From positions 1 through 29,945 of IMG/VR virus record IMGVR_UViG_3300046001_002667: a DNA stretch of 29,945 nucleotides. One strand, written 5' to 3'. Shown here piece by piece: positions 8,076-15,182 of this stretch. The translations under genes and the position numbers were made by a program. Numbering within the stretch: position 1 is the first letter of the stretch; each line of letters starts with the position of its first letter. The stretch comes from a virus. The notes beneath the pieces are model-generated. The model saw nothing but the letters and a program-made list of their open reading frames with translations, did not search any database and had not been told where the DNA came from.

Positions 8076-10168
8076 ACTGGCCTCACATAGAGTTTCAATG
8101 GTCCGAATACCTGCGTGTCGCTTGCGCCTGTTGTCCTGGTCACAGTCACAGTGTACGTGCCTGAAGTGTTTGTCACCGTAGTCGTAAGACCGAAGGATAG
8201 GCGCCCATTGTCCGCATACGTCGCAGTGCCGGCATACGTTGCGACCAGCGTTCCACCAGAGTTGTATACCTTCGCGCTGACTGTTGCACCAGTGATGTCG
8301 ATGCCAGTGCCGTTCGCGTCTGTTACCTGGACATCGATGCTGGTCGCGGTTCCGACGTTCACATCGAGCGGCTGGTCTGCTCCGAGGCCATCAGCCAGGA
8401 GTTGATAAGGGCCGATGTGTACGCTCGTTGCAGCTGACACTGGCGTCAACAGATCTGCGGAGATGTAGTCTGTGCCATTGTGAAGGAGCGCACCCTTGAG
8501 TTCCGTGGCGGCGTCCGTGTCGTTGGCGATTGCATGAACATCAGCATCGACACGATTGACATTGCCAGAAGAATGCAGCGTGACATTTCCTGCTTTGTTC
8601 TGCTGATCTGCACGAAGGACGTTCAAGCCGAATGAACCATTATTCGTATACGAAGCAGTCGCGGCATCCCATACAGCCGATGCAGTTTGTGCAGATGTCA
8701 AGCCACCAGAGGACAGTTTGATTGTCATCACCGCACCGTTAGTACCGCTTGCACCACGTACAACAATCGTGACATCGTCAGCACCAGCCGCCAAAGCAGC
8801 ATCAGGAAGGTCGAGGCGATACACGCCCGGCATATTGGTTGCGTCTACCTCCGCAAAGCCACCATCAGTCCACGCCTGAGCGATTGTACGGGCTACCAGC
8901 GGGATAGATACGCTTGCTGTGCGTGTGCGGTTGTAGCGGGCTGAGAGACCAGAGGACGATGAGGTCAAACCGGTTACACCTAAGTACAACTCAATACTCT
9001 GTGAAGTGCTACCGGGTGCAATCGTTATTACACCAGCGTTGCGCTCTGTTGGTTCATATGCGCCGACAGATGCGTTGTACGTTCCAGCTCCGATGTCAGG
9101 ATTTGGCCCAGTCCACGCTACGCCGTATATATCGGTAGACGGTGCGCCTGTTGATGTTCCAGCGTTTGCGTTTGGACTTAGATAATAACTCTGTAAAGCC
9201 GACAGATTTGGGAGTCCAACTAGCCGAGAATAGTTTAAATCTATACCGTACGCACCAGCAGTTATTGTATTTGCTCCAAATGATGAGATGTTAAAACCTG
9301 TTGATGCTCCTCGTATTTTGTTGTAATTTTCAGTCAAAACGTTTGCAAACTCTAAATATATTCCAACAGAACTGGCTGATAAACCTAAAAGCAACGTGTT
9401 GTAAAGTGTTGTTTTAGTGGATGTGTTTGATGTTGCCATACGCAAAACAAGGTTTTGTGCAACAAGAGTGCAGTTGTAAACATTTACACCATTACTGGTT
9501 GATGTATTAGTACCTACACCACCAATAAAAAGTGCAGTAGCATTGCCAACCATATGACAGTTCCGAATCATTACCTGTGGATTATAAACTGTGCCTGATG
9601 TTGGCATCTCAATCATCAATGGAACAGAACTTTGGAAATAACTACGTTCTACAACAACGTTTGTGTTATTTGAAGAAACTGAAATGTAACCAGCACAAGC
9701 GTACGTCACTGTAGAAGTATTGACCACTGAGCATTTACGAATCGTTACATTGGTAGCATTTGATGCTTGAACCATTCCCGAATCAAAGGTTCCGCTATTG
9801 TGAAAACCGTCTATGAATAAATTCTCTAATGTGAAATACGATTTACTTGATGCGAAAAATACACGACTCGACGTAGGGTTAGCGGTATCAGTAGCAAAGT
9901 TTGTGAGCCGAACAACACCTTGTGTCACGCCACTAAACTGTGCCGCTGTTGGGTCTCCTGAAATGACCAAAGTATTCGATGATGTCGGAGTGATGTTCAG
10001 AGTCAATGATTCACGATAAACGCCGGGTGCAATGTAGATATAGTTCACACCAGTGGTTAGAGTGGCATTAGTTAGTGCATATTGCACCGTTTGCCACGCT
10101 TGCCCTACGGTCGAACCAGTCCCTGCGTTGGCATTGTTTCCATCGGGTCTCACATAGTAAGTAGCCAT
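8072..10168 (-). CDS. Right-handed beta-helix spike protein with Ig-like C-terminus
   Basis: The 698-residue protein starts MATYYVRPDGNNANAGTGS, followed by a WQTVQYAL segment, the N-terminal pattern of DUF1565/pectate-lyase-like beta-helix proteins. About residues 40-350 show repeated beta-helix coils rich in N, S, T and V, such as NVTIRKCSVVN, NTNVVVERSYF and NPQVMIRNCHM. About residues 380-470 form a separate domain, and the last 90 residues resemble an Ig-like domain shared with the next gene. Beta-helix phage proteins usually bind or cleave surface polysaccharide. I cannot assign catalytic residues. The helix-coding part (about 9180-9960) is clearly more AT-rich than the flanks. Its place between the connector and tail genes is unusual for a receptor-binding protein. 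The start ATG at 10168 shares a base with the upstream stop (TAATG). Confidence 0.82.
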   Translation of the reverse strand: MATYYVRPDGNNANAGTGSTVGQAWQTVQYALTNATLTTGVNYIYIAPGVYRESLTLNITPTSSNTLVISGDPTAAQFSGVTQGVVRLTNFATDTANPTSSRVFFASSKSYFTLENLFIDGFHNSGTFDSGMVQASNATNVTIRKCSVVNTSTVTYACAGYISVSSNNTNVVVERSYFQSSVPLMIEMPTSGTVYNPQVMIRNCHMVGNATALFIGGVGTNTSTSNGVNVYNCTLVAQNLVLRMATSNTSTKTTLYNTLLLGLSASSVGIYLEFANVLTENYNKIRGASTGFNISSFGANTITAGAYGIDLNYSRLVGLPNLSALQSYYLSPNANAGTSTGAPSTDIYGVAWTGPNPDIGAGTYNASVGAYEPTERNAGVITIAPGSTSQSIELYLGVTGLTSSSSGLSARYNRTRTASVSIPLVARTIAQAWTDGGFAEVDATNMPGVYRLDLPDAALAAGADDVTIVVRGASGTNGAVMTIKLSSGGLTSAQTASAVWDAATASYTNNGSFGLNVLRADQQNKAGNVTLHSSGNVNRVDADVHAIANDTDAATELKGALLHNGTDYISADLLTPVSAATSVHIGPYQLLADGLGADQPLDVNVGTATSIDVQVTDANGTGIDITGATVSAKVYNSGGTLVATYAGTATYADNGRLSFGLTTTVTNTSGTYTVTVTRTTGASDTQVFGPLKLYVRPV

Positions 10169-10395
10169 TATTCAGCAGCCCCCACCACGATTTCCTGCGC
10201 CATAATTACCGAAAATTGGGTGCAGTAATTCTGTTGAAAGAATGAATCTTGCAACGCCCACCAACCGAACACACTTGTACCATTCTCGCCAAACGTGCCG
10301 AGCAGGTTACCTTGGTCATCGTAGATGTCACCAAAGACAATCCAATCACCTGGTACGTTCGGATTAGGCTCTAAGCGGAAGTTTTGCAGATTCAT
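10168..10395 (-). CDS. Small unknown protein, possibly structural
   Basis: This 75-residue protein is coupled to the preceding holin-like gene by an ATGA overlap and to the spike gene by TAATG. It has a DWIVFGDIYDDQGNLLGTFG strand pair and an aromatic GTSVFGWWALQDSFFQQ segment. It has no predicted membrane segment or catalytic motif. The tight coupling to the spike gene suggests a function with it. I do not recognise a family. Confidence 0.7.
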   Translation of the reverse strand: MNLQNFRLEPNPNVPGDWIVFGDIYDDQGNLLGTFGENGTSVFGWWALQDSFFQQNYCTQFSVIMAQEIVVGAAE

Positions 10396-10643
10396 TTACC
10401 CACCTTTAGCGCGTTCATGTCCGTACCCTTGAAAGGCATCGTCAAGAACGCCAGCACACTACTCACCGCAGCGGAGACACCCGCCGCTACTGCCTTACTT
10501 CCGTACAGTGCCATCACTGCTCCCAGCTCGGCGAGCGTGTCTGCTTCAGCGGTACGGATGCCGTCACCGAATACAGTCGAGAAGCTCGCAACGAAGGCGA
10601 TCAGGACAACCACGACCAGCCGACCGATTGATATTGAATTCAT
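10392..10643 (-). CDS. Small two-segment membrane protein, holin candidate
   Basis: At 83 residues it shows two hydrophobic segments: one at about residues 8-26 (IGRLVVVVLIAFVASFSTVF) and one at about 43-69 (ALYGSKAVAAGVSAAVSSVLAFLTM), then a short basic tail ending VGK. This is the plan of class II holins. The ATG overlaps the stop of the preceding membrane/coiled-coil gene (ATGA), so the pair are co-translated. It lies far from the endolysin in linear order, but both are on the same late strand. The lysis role is inferred from topology only. Confidence 0.6.
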   Translation of the reverse strand: MNSISIGRLVVVVLIAFVASFSTVFGDGIRTAEADTLAELGAVMALYGSKAVAAGVSAAVSSVLAFLTMPFKGTDMNALKVGK

Positions 10644-10867
10644 CTTTGCAAACTCCCCTCGATCATAGCGACACGACTCTCGAGTTTACCGAGGCGCTCC
10701 TCGATGCGTCGCACTTCCTGTGCCTGTCCGGACAATGTGGCATTCACGTTCTCGAGCTTCACTGTCAGCACGTTGATGCTTACCTGCAGTTTGGTATAGG
10801 TTCCAATGACGGCCCCCAATACCAGGACAAGTTGTCCGATCAGCGCTACAACGACCTCTAATGTCAT
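10640..10867 (-). CDS. Membrane-anchored coiled-coil protein (lysis-accessory candidate)
   Basis: This 75-residue protein has one N-terminal transmembrane segment (about residues 4-23, VVVALIGQLVLVLGAVIGTY) followed by heptad-like coiled-coil sequence to the end (NVLTVKLENVN, EVRRIEERLGKLESRVAMI). Phages often pair such proteins with a holin, as in XhlA-like accessory proteins or an inner-membrane spanin. The orientation here (membrane segment first) differs from XhlA. GGAGTG precedes the ATG. Its coupling to the two-segment membrane protein points to a lysis pair, but this is inference. Confidence 0.6.
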   Translation of the reverse strand: MTLEVVVALIGQLVLVLGAVIGTYTKLQVSINVLTVKLENVNATLSGQAQEVRRIEERLGKLESRVAMIEGSLQR

Positions 10868-10937
10868 ACCATCACTCCACTGTACATCTTCACTCTAATA
10901 TGGTGGCACAGTCGGATATCTCGCATCACGCAGTCGG

Positions 10938-11318
10938 TTAACCGTTTGACCTCGAGCGGAGCGCGATTGTTTGACTGACTTCGTTCGAATGTCCCCAATC
11001 GCTTCCGATCACTTCGTAGTATGGCGCGAGGTTCTGCGGATTCCCTGATGTGTAGATTCGGTCATCGGCCTTCACTTCGACTTCAGGTGAACAGGTCAGC
11101 GTCCATGTGCCAGCCTGTTCAATCATGCCGCCGACAATGCCTTCAGAATCGCCTGTGTTGGCGATTGTGGCGCGAATCTCAGCCACCTGTATCCAGTGTT
11201 GGCTGATGCCTCCGATACCGTCAGACTGGTTCACGTTTCGCCAGATCTGCACACGGTCGCTGTAGGCGTAGTTCGCGAGCGCCACTTTGAGCGCGGTGAC
11301 GTATGGTGCTGGAATCAT
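10938..11318 (-). CDS. Head-tail joining protein (SPP1 gp16-like)
   Basis: This 126-residue protein shows the head-tail adaptor pattern: YSDRVQIWRNVNQSDGIGGISQHW near residues 18-42 and a late segment with DRIYTSG, Y-E-V-I-G and IALRSRS. Proteins of this class close the portal channel after packaging. The ATG overlaps the stop of the other connector (ATGA). A 70-nt gap follows before the membrane proteins, and the stop codon lies inside the 10-bp palindrome CGGTTAACCG. Confidence 0.84.
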   Translation of the reverse strand: MIPAPYVTALKVALANYAYSDRVQIWRNVNQSDGIGGISQHWIQVAEIRATIANTGDSEGIVGGMIEQAGTWTLTCSPEVEVKADDRIYTSGNPQNLAPYYEVIGSDWGHSNEVSQTIALRSRSNG

Positions 11319-11803
11319 ACGAACACCATCGGGCTGTATCGCTTAGCCTGGTCGAGACAATGCTCGCGGAGTGCTGACATCTTCGCGTCGACTTGTCCAT
11401 CCTTGACATCGATGAGATGCGTGATGCTCGATGCTTTGCGTATCCATCCCTGTCGCGCAGCTGCGCGGATGTCATATCGTTCGTTATTGGCTGGACCGAT
11501 GTCCTGCCACAGAAGGTCGCCGGCACCGTCGTTCACCGTGTAGTTCAGCGTCTGCGTCCACTGTGGGAACTGTGGTTCGGTGGCGCTCGATGTCCCTGCG
11601 ATAACGCACTGGTACAGTCGACCATTCGCGACGGTCGGAATCACGATGTCGCCAACCACGTAGGCTGTGGAAGCAGTCCAGACCGACCAGCGTGCGTGGT
11701 CGTCGACGAGCTGCTGAAGTGCAGTCGAATCGAGCTGTGGATACTGGTCACTGGCGACCATCCATGCGAGGCGTTCAAGTGCTTGTGTCCGTGTGTATGG
11801 CAT
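11315..11803 (-). CDS. Head-tail connector with an inserted carbohydrate-binding-like segment
   Basis: The protein has 162 residues. Its N-terminal helices (MPYTRTQALERLAWMVASDQ) and C-terminal helices (HLIDVKDGQVDAKMSALREH) look like gp6/gp15-type connector ends. Between them, at about residues 38-90, lies a beta segment with WTASTAYVVGDIVIP, then NGRLYQCVIAGTSSATEPQFP. That pattern is common in small phage virion domains related to chitin-binding type modules. So a surface-exposed binding module seems to be inserted in a connector. A TAGGA site precedes the ATG, and the gene follows the post-capsid terminator. Confidence 0.75.
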   Translation of the reverse strand: MPYTRTQALERLAWMVASDQYPQLDSTALQQLVDDHARWSVWTASTAYVVGDIVIPTVANGRLYQCVIAGTSSATEPQFPQWTQTLNYTVNDGAGDLLWQDIGPANNERYDIRAAARQGWIRKASSITHLIDVKDGQVDAKMSALREHCLDQAKRYSPMVFV

Positions 11804-11816
11804 GAGCGATTCCTAG

Positions 11817-11853
11817 TAAAACAAAAAGGGAACGGGAATGGTATCCCGCTCCC
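11817..11853 (-). terminator. Intrinsic terminator after the capsid gene
   Basis: On the minus strand a 10-bp stem (GGGAGCGGGA with TCCCGTTCCC, one G-T pair) with a short loop is followed directly by TTTTTGTTTT. It lies 22 nt after the capsid stop. Partial termination here would make capsid mRNA more abundant than the connector and tail mRNA. Confidence 0.88.
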
Positions 11854-11875
11854 CTTGACTGCGAAGTCAGACAGC

Positions 11876-13171
11876 CTACGAAGCGGCAGCCTGGAGAACG
11901 ATGATGGAACCAGGAACCTGATCGGCCACGGTTGCGGTGACGTTTCCGACGTCGAAGCAGTTGAACGCATAACGCTCGGTCGCCTTGAACGTGAGTGCAT
12001 CCTCGACGAACTTCACCTGGTCAGAAACTTCGACCGTGACTCCACGACGATCACCGAACGCGACACCCTTCGAGAGGTCTCCGAGGACTGCAAGCGTCTT
12101 AGATACGCCGGTTGCACTTGGCATGTTCTGAACGAACGAGATCGGGATTCCGAACAGTGTTGGTTCAGGACCGTATGCATTCTGGATGTCCATGATGGAG
12201 TTTCCAGAGAGTGCAATCAACTTGTCTGCGACAGCGTTGTAGAAAACATTCTTGTGCATGTACCAGCGTGGGTTCGTGGCGTATGGCTGAAGTTTGCCGA
12301 CCATGGACTGGAAGTTCGCGAGCGTGAAGCTCGAGAGGTTGGTCTGTGAGCCGGATGGTCCGACAACCATGGAAGCGATGCTCGAGAAGGTTCCGGAGAG
12401 AGCCTTGATGCGAGGCATGATTCCAGTGATGGAGCCATACGTGGAAGTACCGTCGCCCTGGAATGCAGCTGCATCTTCAGCGAGTGCGAGACCGTATGCG
12501 AAGTCCTGTGCCAAAGTAGCACCGAAGTCGATGACGGTATCCTCGTTGAGTTCCTTGGACACGATGGTCAGGATGGCGAGTTTCTTGGCTGCGAGTGCGA
12601 CCTGCGTGAATGCGATGTCGGATGCAGTGATTGCAGTGGCTTCACCAGGATAATAAGTCGTGGTCGAAGTCGATGCATTCGGGACATTGAGGACATCAGA
12701 TGTCATCGGGTAAATACGGGAGAAGCGACGTGCTACACCGTACTCGTTGCGAAGCCAGATGAGGCTGGACGAAACGATTTCAGGGACAGTGTATCCACCC
12801 TGTCCGTTGTCGCCTTCGGTCTGTGACTTGACGCCATTCTCAGCGCACCATCGTGCAGCCTTAGCATTTCCAAGGACTTCGCCACGGACCCACTGTCCGA
12901 AGGCGTATGCCTTGAAGTTTGCCTCTTCACGAGTACCAGGGAATGGGTTACGGGTTACACCGCCGGACTTCCATGGCTCAGCCTTATGCGCTTCAGAAGC
13001 GACAGGAGCAGGCACGTTGCCGAACTCCTTGAGCATCTCGATGCGCTCAGAGAGGGACTTTGCATTTGCATGGAGGCGAGTGGCTTCGGCCATATCTCCA
13101 CCGTTGATGAGGACTTCCTTAGCGGCAGCGATAGTCGACTGGCGCTGTCCTTCGAGTTGTTCGATTGTCAT
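11876..13171 (-). CDS. Major capsid protein, HK97 fold
   Basis: At 431 residues, this is the usual length of an HK97-type capsid precursor. Residues 1-52 are a helical, coiled-coil-like delta region (starting MTIEQLEGQRQSTIAAAKE) that should act as internal scaffold and be removed by the protease encoded just upstream. The body contains typical phrases such as GGYTVPEIVSSSLIW, FSRIYPMTSDVLNVPNAS and AILTIVSKELNEDTVIDF. A further phrase is WYMHKNVFYNAVADKL. The ATG overlaps the protease stop (ATGA). A strong terminator follows it. The protein forms the icosahedral head. Confidence 0.95.
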   Translation of the reverse strand: MTIEQLEGQRQSTIAAAKEVLINGGDMAEATRLHANAKSLSERIEMLKEFGNVPAPVASEAHKAEPWKSGGVTRNPFPGTREEANFKAYAFGQWVRGEVLGNAKAARWCAENGVKSQTEGDNGQGGYTVPEIVSSSLIWLRNEYGVARRFSRIYPMTSDVLNVPNASTSTTTYYPGEATAITASDIAFTQVALAAKKLAILTIVSKELNEDTVIDFGATLAQDFAYGLALAEDAAAFQGDGTSTYGSITGIMPRIKALSGTFSSIASMVVGPSGSQTNLSSFTLANFQSMVGKLQPYATNPRWYMHKNVFYNAVADKLIALSGNSIMDIQNAYGPEPTLFGIPISFVQNMPSATGVSKTLAVLGDLSKGVAFGDRRGVTVEVSDQVKFVEDALTFKATERYAFNCFDVGNVTATVADQVPGSIIVLQAAAS

Positions 13172-14160
13172 TGACTTAACTCCAAGATCATGAGCTCACG
13201 GAGGAGAGCGGACTTCGCTTCCTCGATATCGCTCGTATATTCGACGATAGAAACATCTTCGCTCGATACTTCGTCCCGAAGCTCGTTCCAGATGGTTTTG
13301 GCGAATCTTGTCGATTCAGCCCTGGAGAGACGGACTGCATCCCGCAGGCGTCGCTCCACTTCGCGGATGGACGTAGGACGCTCGAGCATAGCCTTCAGGC
13401 TTTGCGCTTCAGCGACCGGGTCCTTCACTTTGCTGTTCAGTTCCTTCGCACGGTTGGCGAATGCATCGATGATGGCATCCACATGTCCACTGCCGAGTCC
13501 ACTGTCATATGCAGCTGTAACACCAGCACACAGACGCTCGTAGAGCGCCTCGAGTCCTTCGTGGACCATCTCCTTGTCGAGGTCGCCGTAGACAGACTCG
13601 ACGAATGTCGCCACGTCTTCTCCTGGCGCGACAGGGATAATCATCTCTTCTTCTTCCATGCCTTCTCCATCCATCTCGCCATACATGTCCTTAAGTGACT
13701 TGACCATGTTCATCGGTTCAGCCGGCGTTGGTGTGAGCGATGCCTCACCGATTGGCCAGCGTGTGATTTCATATCGGCCATCAGCAGACTTCTTACGCTC
13801 GACCATGTGACCAGTCGCTCCGGAGGAATATCCGAGTTTGCCAGACTTCGCGAGGTCGGCGATCATCTTCTGATATTCATCAGCCATCTCGACCTGTGCT
13901 TCGTACCAGAGACCTTTTTCATCCATGGTGATGTAGCCGGTACCGATGCGAGACTTCCCGATTGTTCGGTCCTGTCCGTGATGATAGTACAAGTTCATCG
14001 GGACACGATCTCCGGACTTCATTGGTCGACCGAAGTCGGTCTCCTTCGTGAAGTAGTCGCCCTCGAGGTCCTGACCGCCGAAGCGTACCAGGTAACCACG
14101 CACACGACCGGAATCGTCCGCCTTGATTGCACTCCCGAAGTTCACCAGTGTCTGCATCAT
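13168..14160 (-). CDS. HK97-type prohead maturation protease
   Basis: The 330-residue protein has its protease domain in the first 170 residues: LEGDYFTKETDFG, LYYHHGQD with the likely catalytic His, and GKLGYSSGATGH with the likely catalytic Ser. An ITRWPIGEASLTPTPAEP segment, typical of the family, comes next. The second half is helical and acidic and may act as scaffold. I chose the ATG at 14160 because it overlaps the upstream stop as ATGA; the longer open frame upstream runs into the MuF-like gene. It cleaves capsid delta domains during head maturation. Confidence 0.93.
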   Translation of the reverse strand: MMQTLVNFGSAIKADDSGRVRGYLVRFGGQDLEGDYFTKETDFGRPMKSGDRVPMNLYYHHGQDRTIGKSRIGTGYITMDEKGLWYEAQVEMADEYQKMIADLAKSGKLGYSSGATGHMVERKKSADGRYEITRWPIGEASLTPTPAEPMNMVKSLKDMYGEMDGEGMEEEEMIIPVAPGEDVATFVESVYGDLDKEMVHEGLEALYERLCAGVTAAYDSGLGSGHVDAIIDAFANRAKELNSKVKDPVAEAQSLKAMLERPTSIREVERRLRDAVRLSRAESTRFAKTIWNELRDEVSSEDVSIVEYTSDIEEAKSALLRELMILELSQ

Positions 14161-15182
14161 AAATCCCTCAATGGCACAACGACTGCCTGTGGACCCCATA
14201 GGTCGTTTGGAACAACCTTCCCGAAGTCCGACAGACTGGTGCCTGTTTCCCACATCCTATACCGTGACGGTCCGAGCACCTGTCGACGTTGCGCTTCTGT
14301 CAACATCATAAACTGCTCATCCCTCGTCGGAAGTTCCGGCGCTTCGTCGAACGCATCCGGGTCGAGCCCAGCGAGTTCAGCATACGTCGGAGTGATTGGG
14401 ACTATCGTACACCTACAGTTTGGATGCGATGGAACGATTGTTGCAACAGGGTTCGGTTGTCCATGCAATGCCCAGCATACGGGACACACGTTAACATCAC
14501 CAGCAGACACGCGAGACCAGCCACGCACGATGGACAGATTCGCTTCGAATGTCTGTCGCTGTGCTTCGCGGTTGGCTCGAATCATCTCTGTTCGTGCGAT
14601 GGTTGCAGCTCGTGATGGTGCAAGCGTCTCATACGTCCGCGCCATACGACGAGCGACCTGTAGCGGGTTCATTCCCTGGGCGACACCGATGGTAACGTGG
14701 TCGCGTGCAAATGGTCCGATGGCTTCGTATAGTGCCGCGAGCGGTGAACCATCAGCCGCGAAGCCGACCACATTCGTGATGGCTTCGACCGGTAGTCGGT
14801 TCCAGTTGAGATCGATGGCCATGCTCACCGAATCAGGGACACCAGCCACAGCACGCACGAGGTCCTCCTGCATTTCCAGGGAAAGTTGAATCGCGCTTCG
14901 CTGTCCGTTGCTGGCGATGTCGGTCGCTCGAGGAGCGAACTCTGCGACCTGTCTCGCCATCTGCTCATTCAATGCCGCGAGGCGCACCTGGTAATCATTC
15001 AGTGCCGTGACATCTTCGCCTGCTGCCTGTGCTTCCTCGATTGCCTGAGTTATCTCCTCGAGGCGCTGGAGGTTGTCTGCTTGCATAACGCCATACGTCC
15101 TCCGCATCTCAGCGAGCGCGGAATCTTCGCGAGCACGAAGCCGGTTCCGATACCGCTCATTGACTTGATAGATGTCAGGCAT
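14157..15182 (-). CDS. MuF / SPP1 gp7-like head morphogenesis protein
   Basis: This 341-residue protein begins with a long helical region (residues 1-110). The family core is at about residues 190-262: IARTEMIRANREAQRQTF, then CPVC at 233-236 and HPNCRC at 253-258. This Cys/His arrangement is typical of the domain and probably binds a metal ion. Such minor head proteins bind the portal and enter the prohead, sometimes with injected DNA. Its start lies 8 nt inside the portal 3' end. Confidence 0.9.
   Translation of the reverse strand: MPDIYQVNERYRNRLRAREDSALAEMRRTYGVMQADNLQRLEEITQAIEEAQAAGEDVTALNDYQVRLAALNEQMARQVAEFAPRATDIASNGQRSAIQLSLEMQEDLVRAVAGVPDSVSMAIDLNWNRLPVEAITNVVGFAADGSPLAALYEAIGPFARDHVTIGVAQGMNPLQVARRMARTYETLAPSRAATIARTEMIRANREAQRQTFEANLSIVRGWSRVSAGDVNVCPVCWALHGQPNPVATIVPSHPNCRCTIVPITPTYAELAGLDPDAFDEAPELPTRDEQFMMLTEAQRRQVLGPSRYRMWETGTSLSDFGKVVPNDLWGPQAVVVPLRDL

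Noticed and set aside
12294-13193. Plus-strand reading frames over the capsid gene
   Set aside because: They are antisense shadows of the capsid gene; the minus-strand frame has full family motifs.
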